Of a stretch of DNA of 64,000 bases, positions 26,879 to 36,913 are shown piece after piece; position 1 is the first letter of the stretch; each line of letters begins with the position of its first letter. Below the pieces are notes generated by a model. The model saw nothing but the letters and a program-made list of their open reading frames with translations. It made no database searches and had not been told where the DNA came from. This DNA is from G965279355 sp965279355 (GTDB lineage Bacteria > Pseudomonadota > Alphaproteobacteria > CACIAM-22H2): positions 2,294,001 to 2,358,000 of the forward strand of contig OZ257155.1 in assembly GCA_965279355.1 (NCBI GenBank), read 5' to 3'. Both the position numbers and the translations under genes were made by a program.

Positions 26879-27763
26879 TCAACCGATTCGGCGCTGCCAT
26901 AGATCGCGCGACGCCATCGCCGCGCCACCGACCACCAACACGCATGCAATCCCGAGCCGTATGCTTAATTCGGCGGCACCGAAGACAATCAACAGGAGCG
27001 TCGAGAGCAGCGGCGTCGCATAGGACAATGCGCCGAGCGCCTTGATGTCGCCGCGCTTCATGCCGTGATCCCACAGGAAGAACGCCGCGCCCACCGGCCC
27101 CAGTCCCATCGCCAGCACGACAAGCCACTCCACACCCTGCGGGCGGTACGTTGTTTCGAACAATACGTGCGCAACGAGCGCCAGAAACGCCGTGGCGCCG
27201 CAGAAGCCGCCGACCGTGTCGGTCGGGACCGAACCGAAGCGGCGCGACAGAACGGAGTACGTCGCCCAGATCACCGCCGCCGCGAGGGCGGCGACATAAC
27301 CGCCGATATAGTCGGGATCAAGATCGCCAAGCCGGCCGCCGACCAGCAGCACCACGCCCGCAAAACCGGCCAGCGCACCGGTGAGATGCCAGGCCGTCAG
27401 CCGCTCGCCCGGCAGAAATCCGGCGAACAGGACGATCAGCAGCGGCCAAAGATAGTTGACGAGATTGGCTTCAGCCGGCGGCGCCAGCGACAGGGCCGCG
27501 AAATAACAGGCGTGGTAACCGAACAGCCCGAAAATCCCGAGCGCCCAGACAGCGGGCGGCTGGCGCAGATGCCGGGTGATGCTTTCGCCCCGCGCGATCC
27601 ATTTGATGAGCGCCAGCAGGAACGCGAGCCCGAAGGTCAGCGCCACCGTCTGGAACGGCGGCATCGCGCCGATCAGGGTGGTGCCCAGCGCCAGCGACGA
27701 CCACAGCAGCACCGCGCCAGCACCAATCAGCGTGGCCCGGCGTGTATCGGTTTGGGTCGCCAC
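26879..27763 (-). CDS. EamA/DMT transporter, YddG-like
   Basis: 294 residues with a GTG start and about ten membrane segments. The N-terminal AVLLWSSLALGTTLIGAMPP, the GLFGYHACYFAALSLAPPAEANLVNYLWPL region and DHGMKRGDIKALGALSYATPL resemble the YddG aromatic amino-acid/metabolite exporter group. It follows the CMD-family gene by 2 bp and is the last gene of the PHA operon, so a transcript could run from the PHA genes into it. Substrate unknown. Confidence 0.83.
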   Translation of the reverse strand: MATQTDTRRATLIGAGAVLLWSSLALGTTLIGAMPPFQTVALTFGLAFLLALIKWIARGESITRHLRQPPAVWALGIFGLFGYHACYFAALSLAPPAEANLVNYLWPLLIVLFAGFLPGERLTAWHLTGALAGFAGVVLLVGGRLGDLDPDYIGGYVAALAAAVIWATYSVLSRRFGSVPTDTVGGFCGATAFLALVAHVLFETTYRPQGVEWLVVLAMGLGPVGAAFFLWDHGMKRGDIKALGALSYATPLLSTLLLIVFGAAELSIRLGIACVLVVGGAAMASRDLWQRRIG

Positions 27764-27765
27764 GA

Positions 27766-28167
27766 TCAGAATTTCGGCTTGAACGCCTCGTCGACCTCGA
27801 CGCGATAGCCTTCAGCGAGGCGATTGGTCTCGTTGGCCATGCCGACCACCGCCATCAGCTCGCCCAGCATCGGATCGCTCATGCCCGCCTTGCGCGCCGC
27901 CGCGGTGTGCGAGGTGATGCAGTATTCGCAGCCATTGGTGGCGCTGACCGCGAGATAGATCATTTCCTTGGTCAGCGGATCGAGGGCGCCCGGCGCCATC
28001 ACCTGCTTCACGCTCTCCCAGGTCCGGCGGAGCGTGTCGGGGTGATGCGCCAGCACTTTCCAGAAATTATTGATCCAGTCGATCCTGCGCGTCGCCATGA
28101 TGTCGTCATAGACGGCGCGCACTTCGACGCTGGCTTCGGCGTATTCGACCGGCTTGACGCTGGACAT
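27766..28167 (-). CDS. Carboxymuconolactone decarboxylase / AhpD-family protein
   Basis: 133 residues. The CMD/AhpD core carries CEYCITSHTAAARKAG, with a redox CxxC and distal His as in AhpD-type alkylhydroperoxidases rather than true CMD. It probably acts as a small thiol peroxidase or reductase in the cytoplasm. It lies 20 bp after phaB on the same strand, linking it to PHA metabolism by position only. Confidence 0.85.
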   Translation of the reverse strand: MSSVKPVEYAEASVEVRAVYDDIMATRRIDWINNFWKVLAHHPDTLRRTWESVKQVMAPGALDPLTKEMIYLAVSATNGCEYCITSHTAAARKAGMSDPMLGELMAVVGMANETNRLAEGYRVEVDEAFKPKF

Positions 28168-28187
28168 GGCGGCCTCCCGTGGCCGCG

Positions 28188-28913
28188 TCAGTACATGTGC
28201 TGGCCGCCGTTGATCGACAGCGTCGAGCCGGTGACAAAGCCAGCGTCGTCGGCGACGAGGAACAGCACGCCGCGCGCGATCTCATCGGCACGGCCGAGGC
28301 GGCCGACCGGCACGCGGGCGACGATCTTCTTCAGCACGTCCTCGGGAACCGCGCGCACCATCTCGGTGTCGATATAGCCAGGGGCAATGGCGTTCACCGT
28401 GATGCCCTTGGAGGCGCCTTCCTGCGCCAGCGCCTTGGTGAAACCGTGGATGCCCGATTTGGCGGCGGCGTAGTTCACCTGACCGTACTGGCCGGCCTGA
28501 CCGTTGATGGAGCCGATATTGACGATGCGGCCGAAGTTCTTTTCGCGCATGGAATCGATGACGGCGCGGCTCATGTTGAAGCAGGAACCGAGATTGGTCT
28601 GAATGACCGCGTTCCACTGCTCGAAGGTCATGCGCTGCAGGGTCGTATCGCGCGTGATGCCGGCATTGTTGACCAGGATCTCGACGGGGCCCATCTCGGC
28701 GGCGATCGCCTTCACGCCCGCCTGACATGCCTCGAAATTGCTGACGTCGAATTTATGCGCGGCGATCCCCGTCTCCGTCGTGAACTGGCGCGCCACGTCG
28801 TCATTGCCGCCGTAATTCGCAGCAACGCGATAACCCGCCTTCTTGAGAGCAATCGAAATCGCCGCACCGATGCCACGCGTGCCACCGGTGACAACCGCCA
28901 CTCGTCCAGTCAT
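28188..28913 (-). CDS. phaB: Acetoacetyl-CoA reductase
   Basis: 241 residues. A short-chain dehydrogenase with NADP site VTGGTRGIGAAISIAL, NNAGITRD, and catalytic Ser (GSINGQAGQ), Tyr and Lys (YAAAKSGIHGFTKALA). It reduces acetoacetyl-CoA to (R)-3-hydroxybutyryl-CoA for polyhydroxybutyrate. FabG-like activity is possible, but position directly after phaA supports PhaB. Confidence 0.92.
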   Translation of the reverse strand: MTGRVAVVTGGTRGIGAAISIALKKAGYRVAANYGGNDDVARQFTTETGIAAHKFDVSNFEACQAGVKAIAAEMGPVEILVNNAGITRDTTLQRMTFEQWNAVIQTNLGSCFNMSRAVIDSMREKNFGRIVNIGSINGQAGQYGQVNYAAAKSGIHGFTKALAQEGASKGITVNAIAPGYIDTEMVRAVPEDVLKKIVARVPVGRLGRADEIARGVLFLVADDAGFVTGSTLSINGGQHMY

Positions 28914-28960
28914 TCAAAGTCCTCCCTGATCCGACCGTTCATTCAGCCGGTGTGTATTTG

Positions 28961-30136
<1,176 letters not shown>

Positions 30137-30180
30137 GGGAATACTCCTTAACGGGATAGCACCCGACAGATGACTTGATC

Positions 30181-31500
30181 CTAAGAGCGGGTTAGAGCCG
30201 AGTCCAGCCAGCCCGCAAGCGGCTGCCAGAGCCCCGCGCGCGCCTGACTGCCGACCACCATGCCGATATGCCCGAGCGGCGGCGATAAACGGTCGGCGCC
30301 CGGCAGCTTTTGGGCAAGGATTTCGGCTGACGCGGGCGGCACAATCCGGTCCTGTCCCGGCACGACAACCAGCGACCTCACCTTTACGTGTTCCGGCAGA
30401 ACCGCCTTGCCCGCCAGCCGCCATTCGCCGCGCGCCGGCGTGTTTTCGCCATACCAGTCGAGGATGCATTCCCGCGCCACCGGCCCGGCGAGCGGCACGC
30501 CATCGTTGAGCCAGTCTTCGAGGGCCACAAACTCGCGCGCCTTGGCGCTGGTCACGTCGAGATCGGAAAAGGCGCGGAACTTGCGCACGCCAAGGAACGG
30601 ATCGAGGCCGAGGAACAGCGCCTGTAGCGCGTCGACCGGCAGCTCACCCAGTTTTTCAATGAATGGCATCCACGGTGTCATCGCGTGCGCGACGGCATGC
30701 GACAGATCGGCGCGCTCGGCATGGAAATCCCACGGCGTCGCCAGCAGCACCAGCGCGCTGATGTCGTTCGGGCGCGCATGCGCCAGGCCGAGCGCCAGAT
30801 TGCCGCCCATGCAGTAGCCGATCATCGCCGGCTTGCGTTTGGCGATCTCGGTGACCTGATCCAGCGCAGCACCCAGCCGGTCCAGAATGTAGTGCGAGAG
30901 GCTGAACCCGCGTTCTTCCGCGCCGGGCCGATCCCAGTCGACGAGGAAAGGGCGATACCCCTGCGAGGCGAAGAAGCGCATGAAACTGCGCTCGGCCGAC
31001 AGGTCCAGCACATAGGCGCGATTGACCAGCGACGGCACGACCAGCAGCGGCGTGCCGTTTTCCGGCGCGCCCTCGATCCCGGCATAGTCGAGAAGTTTTG
31101 TCGTGCCCTGTTCCCAGACCACGCGCGCGTCCTGCGGCGGGCGGCGATAGGAATGGCGGCGATAATGCTCGATCCCGATCGACAGCTGATCGAGGCGGCG
31201 GCGAACCTCAAGGTTCACTGCCTGCGCGAATGCGTCAGGGGCGACGTCGGCGAGGTCTTGGCGAAGCTGGCTTGCCTGGCTTTGCACCGTCTTGTGCCAC
31301 GGCAGCGTCGCGAGCCACGTCCACGCGTTGGCCGGCGTGAGTTCCTTTGGCGGCGACTCTGGCGATCCGTTCTTCAAGAACGGCAAGGCGGCGGCGGAGC
31401 TCAGCCACGTCAGCGTCGCCGTCGCCAGGTGCAGCGGCAGCGGGCGCGGGCCCGTGCGCTTGTGCGGCCGAACGCGATCCTGGGGTGGGTTGGGCGCCAT
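30181..31500 (-). CDS. phaC: Class I-type poly(3-hydroxyalkanoate) synthase
   Basis: 439 residues, shorter than the ~590 of Ralstonia PhaC. The catalytic triad is visible: Cys in the lipase-like box [13 protein letters not shown], Asp in [10 protein letters not shown] and His in LGHIGMVVG. It polymerises hydroxyacyl-CoA on granules. I kept the ATG at 31500 because AAGGGA precedes it and the N-terminal [20 protein letters not shown] looks like a family segment. This means its first ~90 codons overlap the upstream PhaE-like gene in another frame. A start after 31235 would remove the overlap but lose that segment. Confidence 0.85.
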   Translation of the reverse strand: MAPNPPQDRVRPHKRTGPRPLPLHLATATLTWLSSAAALPFLKNGSPESPPKELTPANAWTWLATLPWHKTVQSQASQLRQDLADVAPDAFAQAVNLEVRRRLDQLSIGIEHYRRHSYRRPPQDARVVWEQGTTKLLDYAGIEGAPENGTPLLVVPSLVNRAYVLDLSAERSFMRFFASQGYRPFLVDWDRPGAEERGFSLSHYILDRLGAALDQVTEIAKRKPAMIGYCMGGNLALGLAHARPNDISALVLLATPWDFHAERADLSHAVAHAMTPWMPFIEKLGELPVDALQALFLGLDPFLGVRKFRAFSDLDVTSAKAREFVALEDWLNDGVPLAGPVARECILDWYGENTPARGEWRLAGKAVLPEHVKVRSLVVVPGQDRIVPPASAEILAQKLPGADRLSPPLGHIGMVVGSQARAGLWQPLAGWLDSALTRS

Positions 31501-31705
31501 CGGTTTCCCTTAACGGGGGTTGCATACCAGAAGCTGCAGCGGCCCACAGGGACATCCAGCCCGCCGGCCCCATGGCCGCCGAAACCTGCAGCAGCCGGCC
31601 AAGCGTTTCGGTGAATTCCGGGTCGGTTGCTAGGGCACTCACCTGATCCTGCCATAGATCGAGGTAGCGCCGGGCCAGCGTCTCCAGATTAGGTGGTTCC
31701 GACAT
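31235..31705 (-). CDS. Small PHA synthase-associated protein (PhaE-like), overlapping phaC
   Basis: 156 residues. The N-terminal helix LETLARRYLDLWQDQVSALA resembles the start of PHA-synthase-associated PhaE-like proteins. A Pro/Ala linker and a coiled-coil heptad stretch ([19 protein letters not shown]) follow. It starts the PHA operon, divergent from phaR, and overlaps phaC by about 266 nt in a different frame. Both frames look coding in the overlap. The last ~35 residues are basic and low in complexity and may not be conserved. Role as synthase partner is inferred. Confidence 0.65.
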   Translation of the reverse strand: MSEPPNLETLARRYLDLWQDQVSALATDPEFTETLGRLLQVSAAMGPAGWMSLWAAAASGMQPPLRETDGAQPTPGSRSAAQAHGPAPAAAAPGDGDADVAELRRRLAVLEERIARVAAKGTHAGQRVDVARDAAVAQDGAKPGKPASPRPRRRRP

Positions 31706-31840
31706 GAGTTCCAGTCACCAAGGGCCTAAATTATACAAGCCGCGCAGCAGGCTTGCCAGCCAACCCTTGCAAGGTGCAACATCGGAGCGATTTCCTGCGG
31801 TTAACCCGCCCCGGAACGAACCGGGTTGGTCGGAGTTCCC

Positions 31841-32479
31841 ATGAGCGACACCCCTGCCCAAGACGAAGCCCCGCCCCCGGTCAAGATCAAGAAATACGCG
31901 AACCGGCGGCTCTACAACACGGGCACCAGCAGCTACGTGACCCTCGACCATCTCTGTCAGATGGTGAAGGAGGGCGTGGATTTCATCGTCCACGACGCCA
32001 AGACCGGCGAGGACATCACCCGCGCCGTGCTGACCCAGATCATCGTCGAAGAGGAAGCCAAGGGCGGGCAGAACATGCTGCCGGTCGGCTTCCTGCGCCA
32101 GCTGATCTCGTTCTACGGCAACAGCCTGCAGGCACTGGTGCCGCGCTATCTCAGCTCCTCAATGAATTCCTTTGCCAGCAATCAGGATCAGATGCGGCAA
32201 TACGTCTCCTCGCTGGGCGGCCTGTTCCCGTTCGGTCAGCAGTTCGAGGAAATGGGCAAGCAGAACATGGCGCTCTTCCAGAACGCCATGAACATGTTCT
32301 CGCCGTTCAAGTTCACCGAACCCGGGTCGTCGCCTGCGACATCCGGGCCGGGCGCCACCGGCGGTACCGACGATCTGGCGGAACTGCAGCGGCTGCAGCG
32401 CGAACTGGAAGAGATGCAAAAGCGGCTGGGCGCGATTTCGCGGAAGCAGAAGCCGGACGAACCCGGCAAGCCCGAGTAG
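31841..32479 (+). CDS. phaR: Polyhydroxyalkanoate synthesis repressor PhaR
   Basis: 212 residues from the ATG at 31841. The N-terminal DNA-binding domain KIKKYANRRLYNTGTSSYVTL and the PHB-accumulation region that follows are diagnostic. The C-terminus has a low-complexity linker and a coiled coil (LAELQRLQRELEEMQKRL). PhaR binds PHB or DNA and represses phasin and synthesis genes until polymer accumulates. It diverges from the phaE-like/phaC operon across 135 bp, which should hold its operator. Confidence 0.93.
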   Translation: MSDTPAQDEAPPPVKIKKYANRRLYNTGTSSYVTLDHLCQMVKEGVDFIVHDAKTGEDITRAVLTQIIVEEEAKGGQNMLPVGFLRQLISFYGNSLQALVPRYLSSSMNSFASNQDQMRQYVSSLGGLFPFGQQFEEMGKQNMALFQNAMNMFSPFKFTEPGSSPATSGPGATGGTDDLAELQRLQRELEEMQKRLGAISRKQKPDEPGKPE

Positions 32480-32506
32480 ACACAGACCCTAAGGGATCTG
32501 CGCCGC

Positions 32507-33280
32507 TCAGGTCTGGGCGACGACCCGCGTCAGCGACGGCACTTGTTGCTGGGTGCTGTCCAGCCATGGCCGCTCGATCATCGGGCGGCCGAAATAATAG
32601 CCCTGCAAGTAGCTGACGCCGCGCTCGGTGAGGTGTGCTGCATCTTCCGCCGTCTCCACGCCTTCGGCGACGGTGGACAGGCCGAAACTGTCGGCCAGGC
32701 CCATGAGGGTCTTCACGAAAATCTGGTTGTCGACGTTGCCGGCGAGATCCTTGATGAACGAGCCATCGATCTTGACGGTGTCCACCGCCAGCGCCCGCAG
32801 ATTGCGGAACGACGTGAAACCGGCGCCGAAATCGTCCAGCGCCACCCGCACGCCAAGCTCGCGCAGCGAGGTGACGAAGCGCGCCGTCTCTTCGATGTTT
32901 TCCAGCGCGATGGTTTCGGTCAGCTCGACGCAGAGCCGCGAGGCGATATCGGGGTGATTCTTCACGCCGGCCGAAAGCGTGCGCAGCCACGACGCATCCG
33001 TCGCGGTCACGGCGGAGATATTGATGGCGAGCGACACGTCGGGATAGCGGCTGAGATCGGCAAGCGCCAGATCGAGCGCGCGACGGTCGATCAGGCGCAT
33101 CAGGCCCGACCGCTCGACCAGCGGCACGAACTCACCGGCGGCAACGACCGCGCCGGTTTCCAGCCGCAGGCGGATCAAGCATTCGTAGTGATGAACCTTG
33201 CGGGTTCGCGCATTCACCACCGGCTGATACGCAAGAAGCAGGCGGCTGGTCTTCAGCGCCGACTGCACTTCTTCCGACAT
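32507..33280 (-). CDS. EAL-domain c-di-GMP phosphodiesterase (probably 3' part of a split GGDEF-EAL gene)
   Basis: 257 residues of EAL domain. The catalytic ExL motif is present as ECL (YECLIRLRL), with the substrate and metal motifs AINISAVT, ELTET, DDFGAGFTSF and KIDGSFIK. The set looks competent for hydrolysing c-di-GMP. Its ATG lies 28 nt inside the end of the upstream GGDEF frame, and the residues before it would run on smoothly if 1 nt were gained or 2 lost. A frameshifted single gene is therefore likely; two coupled genes are the alternative. Confidence 0.85.
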   Translation of the reverse strand: MSEEVQSALKTSRLLLAYQPVVNARTRKVHHYECLIRLRLETGAVVAAGEFVPLVERSGLMRLIDRRALDLALADLSRYPDVSLAINISAVTATDASWLRTLSAGVKNHPDIASRLCVELTETIALENIEETARFVTSLRELGVRVALDDFGAGFTSFRNLRALAVDTVKIDGSFIKDLAGNVDNQIFVKTLMGLADSFGLSTVAEGVETAEDAAHLTERGVSYLQGYYFGRPMIERPWLDSTQQQVPSLTRVVAQT

Positions 33281-34227
33281 ATGGCGGCGCGGCGATGGCC
33301 CTCGCGCTGTTCCTCGGTCTCGACAAAGCGGACAAAGCAGTTGCGGCCGGCGCGCTTGGCATCCTGCAGCGCCACGTCGGCACGGCCCATGACTTCGGCG
33401 GCCAGGCCGCCGTGATCGCCGAATGCAACGCCGCCGACCGACACGGTCGCGTGCACGGGGCCGCTTGGCGTCTGGATCGGCGTCTGTCGCACGGCCTGAA
33501 GGATTTTACCGGCGGCGATGCCGATGCTGCCGGCGGGACAGCCGCTGAGAACGACGCCGAACCGGTCGCCGCCCAGGCGGCCGATGATGTCAGAGGCCCG
33601 CAGGCAGGCTTCGATGCGCTGGCCGACGCCTACGATCACCGCATCCGCGGCGGCGGCGCCATAGGCCTGTTCGGTGCTGGTCAGCTTGTCGATGCCGACA
33701 ACGAGATAGGCGCCGGGAATCCGGTAACGGCCGGCGACCATCAGCCCGTGCTGCAGCGCTTCGCGCAGCCGGACCTTGTTGTAGTGGCCGGTCAGCTCGT
33801 CGAAATTGGCGAGATACTCAAGCCGCGCTTCGCGTTCCTTGCGCGCCGTGACGATGCGAACCGTGCCCAGCAGGCGCACGGGCCTGCCGTCGGCGTGGAA
33901 CTGCGCCGAGCCGCGGTCCTCGACCCAGATGACCTTGCCGTCCGCCGCGCGCAGCCGGTATTCGCATTCGAATTCCTGGCCGTCATGGGCGGAGAAATGA
34001 GATTGCAGAAGCTTGGCGCGGTTCGTCTGATCGTCGGCGACAACGCGCGAGCGGAATTCAGCGCCGGTGATCGGGATCGGGCCCTGGCCGAACAGCGCGC
34101 CGACACGACCTGACCAGCCGACACTGTCGCTCGCCAGATCCCAGTCGTAAGCAATGTCGCCCGCGGCCGCGATCGCATGTGCGACGGCGACAGCCTGGCG
34201 AAGCTTGTCGTGTGGTTGCTCGTCCAT
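33253..34227 (-). CDS. PAS-GGDEF protein (5' part of a probable split GGDEF-EAL gene)
   Basis: 324 residues from the ATG at 34227. A PAS fold with PAC end (CEYRLRAADGKVIWVEDRG) spans ~25-135, followed by a GGDEF domain from DELTGHYNKVRL. The signature is RLGGDRFGVV, with Arg in place of the catalytic Glu, so cyclase activity is doubtful. The last ~12 residues (AAICRKKCSRR) are unlike any GGDEF end and look like out-of-frame sequence. The preceding RFVETEEQREGHRR is the normal connector to an EAL domain. Confidence 0.82.
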   Translation of the reverse strand: MDEQPHDKLRQAVAVAHAIAAAGDIAYDWDLASDSVGWSGRVGALFGQGPIPITGAEFRSRVVADDQTNRAKLLQSHFSAHDGQEFECEYRLRAADGKVIWVEDRGSAQFHADGRPVRLLGTVRIVTARKEREARLEYLANFDELTGHYNKVRLREALQHGLMVAGRYRIPGAYLVVGIDKLTSTEQAYGAAAADAVIVGVGQRIEACLRASDIIGRLGGDRFGVVLSGCPAGSIGIAAGKILQAVRQTPIQTPSGPVHATVSVGGVAFGDHGGLAAEVMGRADVALQDAKRAGRNCFVRFVETEEQREGHRRAAICRKKCSRR

Positions 34228-34429
34228 TCGTGCCCTTGCTGCCCGGCGCGGAGATTCTTCCACGCCGAAGACCGGTCTCGCACTGGAGGCCGGACGGCCC
34301 GAACAGTACATCGGAACGCTAATCAAACAAAGTTAACGAAAACTGAAATTGCCCACAGGGCAGGCAGGGAATTGGCGCGCCCGGCGGGCCTCCGCAGCCG
34401 TCCGCCGGCCGCCGGCCGCCGGAAGGTTC

Positions 34430-34475
34430 GCTCAGTTCGCTCATATTGGGCGTGTTTTTGAAAATCACGTATTGA
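34430..34475 (+). repeat. Dispersed element with tandem 9-bp units, copy 2
   Basis: Two TTCGCTCA(G/T) units and a CGTGTTTTTGAAAA tail match the element at 1852-1905 in order and orientation. It follows a (GCCGGCC)n-like GC stretch and precedes a strongly AT-rich tract to about 34590. The 360-bp space 34228-34587 otherwise holds only a candidate promoter; I see no gene. Confidence 0.6.
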
Positions 34476-34520
34476 AAACAAAGGGAAATTCAGGGGACGG
34501 ACGAATCTCTAAAATTGTAC

Positions 34521-34549
34521 TTGATTTAATTTAGATAAAATTTTATATG
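34521..34549 (+). promoter_or_regulatory. Candidate sigma-70-type promoter
   Basis: TTGATT and TATATG are spaced by 17 bp in an AT-rich tract, each matching four of six consensus bases. It lies about 40 bp before the start of the 34588 gene, as expected for its promoter. Confidence 0.4.
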
Positions 34550-34587
34550 TATTGTGCGCATAGACCCTAGAAAGGCATAACAGCCTC

Positions 34588-35025
34588 ATGGCCAATCCGG
34601 TGGCCCTATACGCAGCCGAAATCGCTCCCCGCCCAAGGGGGGCGGGCGGCAGCGGACAGGTGATTGAAGCAGAGTTCACGCGCTCAGGCAGCCGCACCCG
34701 CGGCGCCGAGAGCGGTCGTCGATACGACGCTTATGTCGACGACAACGTCCGGAACGTCGAGTTCCGCGGCGATGATCGCGTGCGCCGCCGGCAAGCCGAT
34801 CCGCGCCGCACCGCCTTCGACGACACCGAGGCTCATTTCGTCACCGGCCGCAAACGCGCCTCGGCCTCGCTCTCGTTCCTGGCGCAGCAGATCGCCCAGG
34901 AGAAACTCTCTCCCGGCGCGCATTTCGAGAATTATTCGCCGGCGTTGAACGCCTATGCTATGGCGGCCGGTCCGACCGGCGCGGGCCCCACGTCGCCCGG
35001 CATGACGCTCTCCATCAGCGTCTGA
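34588..35025 (+). CDS. Hypothetical protein
   Basis: 145 residues, not recognised. The N-terminal half is rich in Arg and Gly and probably disordered. The C-terminal half has a conserved-looking helix ASASLSFLAQQIAQEKL, followed by FENYSPALNAYAMA and an end reading GMTLSISV. No signal peptide or membrane segment. It is preceded by an AT-rich tract with a promoter-like pair. Codon use matches the GC-rich neighbours, so the gene is probably native. Confidence 0.6.
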   Translation: MANPVALYAAEIAPRPRGAGGSGQVIEAEFTRSGSRTRGAESGRRYDAYVDDNVRNVEFRGDDRVRRRQADPRRTAFDDTEAHFVTGRKRASASLSFLAQQIAQEKLSPGAHFENYSPALNAYAMAAGPTGAGPTSPGMTLSISV

Positions 35026-35216
35026 GCGTCGCCGCGCGAGCGGTATTCGCTCCACGTTATCAACGTCCTCCCACTTGTCACGGCTCCCGACTCGTTTTCC
35101 GGCGTTATGATTGGCAACACGATGGGTCGCAGTTGACGAATCTGCCGGCATATCGAACGCGCTGACTCTTTCGGCCCCTGTGACCTCTCGGACCAACCCT
35201 GTCCGGAGGCACGATC

Positions 35217-36011
35217 ATGGCGCACCAACCGTCGATGTCCGATGTCGATACGGGCCTGGCTCTTCCCAGGATCCGCAAGATCGGCGTTGCCGATCTGCGA
35301 GAGGCCCTGCGAAAAGGCCTCGACGATTTCTGGGCGATGCCGAGCCACTACGTTTTTCTCGGCATGATCTATCCGGTGATCGGCCTCATGATGGCCCGTC
35401 TTGCCGTCGATCAGAACGTCCTGCCCCTGCTCTTCCCCATGATCGCCGGCTTCGCGCTGATCGGCCCGTTTGCGGCCATCGGTATCTATGAACTCAGCCG
35501 CCGCCGCGAGCTGGGGGAGGAGGTGTCCTGGGCAAAAGCGTTCGGTGTTCTTCAGTCACCGTCCTTCGGTGCGGTGCTGCGTCTCGGCCTGATCCTCGTT
35601 GCGATCTTCCTTGCCTGGATGTACGCCGCCGAGACGATCTATCGCGACACGTTCGGCTACGCCGTGCCGGCAACGGTCATGGACTTCGCCAATCAGATCA
35701 TGACGACCGAGGCCGGCATGCGGCTGATCCTGATCGGCAATGCGGTCGGCTTCGTGTTTGCGCTCGCGGTGCTGGCGATCAGCGTGATCTCGTTCCCGAT
35801 GCTGCTCGACCGGCACACGAACGTGCACACCGCCGTTCTGACATCCCTCAAGGCCGTTGCGACGAACCCGCTGACCATGGCGATCTGGGGCGCGATCATC
35901 GCGGCCCTGCTGGTGATCGGTTCGCTGCCGGCGTTCCTGGGCCTTGCCTTCGTCGTACCGGTGCTGGGTCACGCGACCTGGCACCTCTATCGCCGGATGG
36001 TCGGACCTTAA
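35217..36011 (+). CDS. DUF2189 family membrane protein
   Basis: 264 residues with about six membrane segments. The cytoplasmic N-terminus contains IRKIGVADLREALRKGLDDF, the usual opening of DUF2189. The rest alternates hydrophobic helices (HYVFLGMIYPVIGLMMARL, FPMIAGFALIGPFAAIGIY). An older name links the family to cytochrome c oxidase subunit I, but the function is unknown. It converges with the LytTR gene, overlapping it by 4 bp. Confidence 0.85.
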   Translation: MAHQPSMSDVDTGLALPRIRKIGVADLREALRKGLDDFWAMPSHYVFLGMIYPVIGLMMARLAVDQNVLPLLFPMIAGFALIGPFAAIGIYELSRRRELGEEVSWAKAFGVLQSPSFGAVLRLGLILVAIFLAWMYAAETIYRDTFGYAVPATVMDFANQIMTTEAGMRLILIGNAVGFVFALAVLAISVISFPMLLDRHTNVHTAVLTSLKAVATNPLTMAIWGAIIAALLVIGSLPAFLGLAFVVPVLGHATWHLYRRMVGP

Positions 36012-36817
36012 TCTCCGTTGGGAATCCAGCCGGCATCGCGTAGCTCCGCCATGTAGGTCCGGCTGACGGGGATGCGCAGGTCGTTCGACAGGACCAGCAC
36101 TGTCTTGCGGCCGACGCGCTCCACCGCGACGACGGCCGCGCGGGCCACCCAGTAGGACCGGTGGACGCGCGCGCCTTCGATGCCTTTCAGTTCATCCAGG
36201 GCATCGGACAGGCGAAACAGGATCAGGTCGTTGCCGACCGCCGTATGGATCCGCAGATAGTGATCCTCCATCTGAAGAGCCAGCAGCGGCCCCTGTATGG
36301 CCGATGGAATGCGCTTGAGGAACGGCGCGGTCCCGCCCTCACCGTCTGGAGCAGGACGCTCCGCCATTCTGATCCGTTCGCCGCGTCCGGACCACGCCAT
36401 GGCAATCGACATCGGCACATTGACGGAAATCACATAGAGATAGAGCGTCACGGCCCCTGAAGATGAGGCCCCCGGGCGGAACACGGCCTCAAGACCCAGC
36501 ACCACTGAAGTCAGGGGAATCGCGCCGAGTAGGCCGACCAGGAGCCCGGACAGAAGGTAGGACCAGCGCCATTTCACGAAGCGTGGATAGAGCAGCACGC
36601 CCAGCGTCGCGGAACTCACCCAACCGGCCACAAAAGCGGCCAGCCAATAGACGAGGCGCGCCCCGAAGGACAGGTCGGTGAACGTCCCGAACGGGCCGAT
36701 CACCGCCAGCAAAGCGCCGATTCCAAGGACCACGACGGCCTGACGGCGGATGCTCGACAGGTCGATCGGCCAGCCGGACTGGATCGGTTCGCGCAGCGTG
36801 AAGCGGTCTTCCGTCAT
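36008..36817 (-). CDS. Membrane-bound LytTR DNA-binding regulator
   Basis: 269 residues. Four membrane segments lie in residues ~25-145, followed by a LytTR DNA-binding domain (~165-265) with LALQMEDHYLRIHTA, DALDELKGIEGARVHRSYWV and LRIPVSRTYMAELRDAG. It has no receiver domain, so it is not a classical response regulator. Membrane-anchored LytTR proteins usually control nearby genes or their own. It diverges from the DUF2141-carotenoid oxygenase pair, and short direct repeats lie in the shared promoter region. Confidence 0.87.
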   Translation of the reverse strand: MTEDRFTLREPIQSGWPIDLSSIRRQAVVVLGIGALLAVIGPFGTFTDLSFGARLVYWLAAFVAGWVSSATLGVLLYPRFVKWRWSYLLSGLLVGLLGAIPLTSVVLGLEAVFRPGASSSGAVTLYLYVISVNVPMSIAMAWSGRGERIRMAERPAPDGEGGTAPFLKRIPSAIQGPLLALQMEDHYLRIHTAVGNDLILFRLSDALDELKGIEGARVHRSYWVARAAVVAVERVGRKTVLVLSNDLRIPVSRTYMAELRDAGWIPNGD

Positions 36818-36900
36818 TTCACGAAGTTTCTGCGCATCTCACGGAACGAGTGTGGCGATCCCATACGGCCCGGCTCAGCATCGCGGTGTCTCACGATCCA
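36815..36900. promoter_or_regulatory. Direct repeats in the lytTR / DUF2141 promoter region
   Basis: CATTTCACGAAG (36815) and CATCTCACGGAAC (36835) are 20 bp apart, and GTCTCACGATCC follows at 36887. Paired direct repeats about two helical turns apart are the usual form of LytTR operators. The first copy covers the lytTR start codon, which would fit autoregulation. Confidence 0.35.
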
Positions 36901-36913
36901 CGGAGGATACCAC

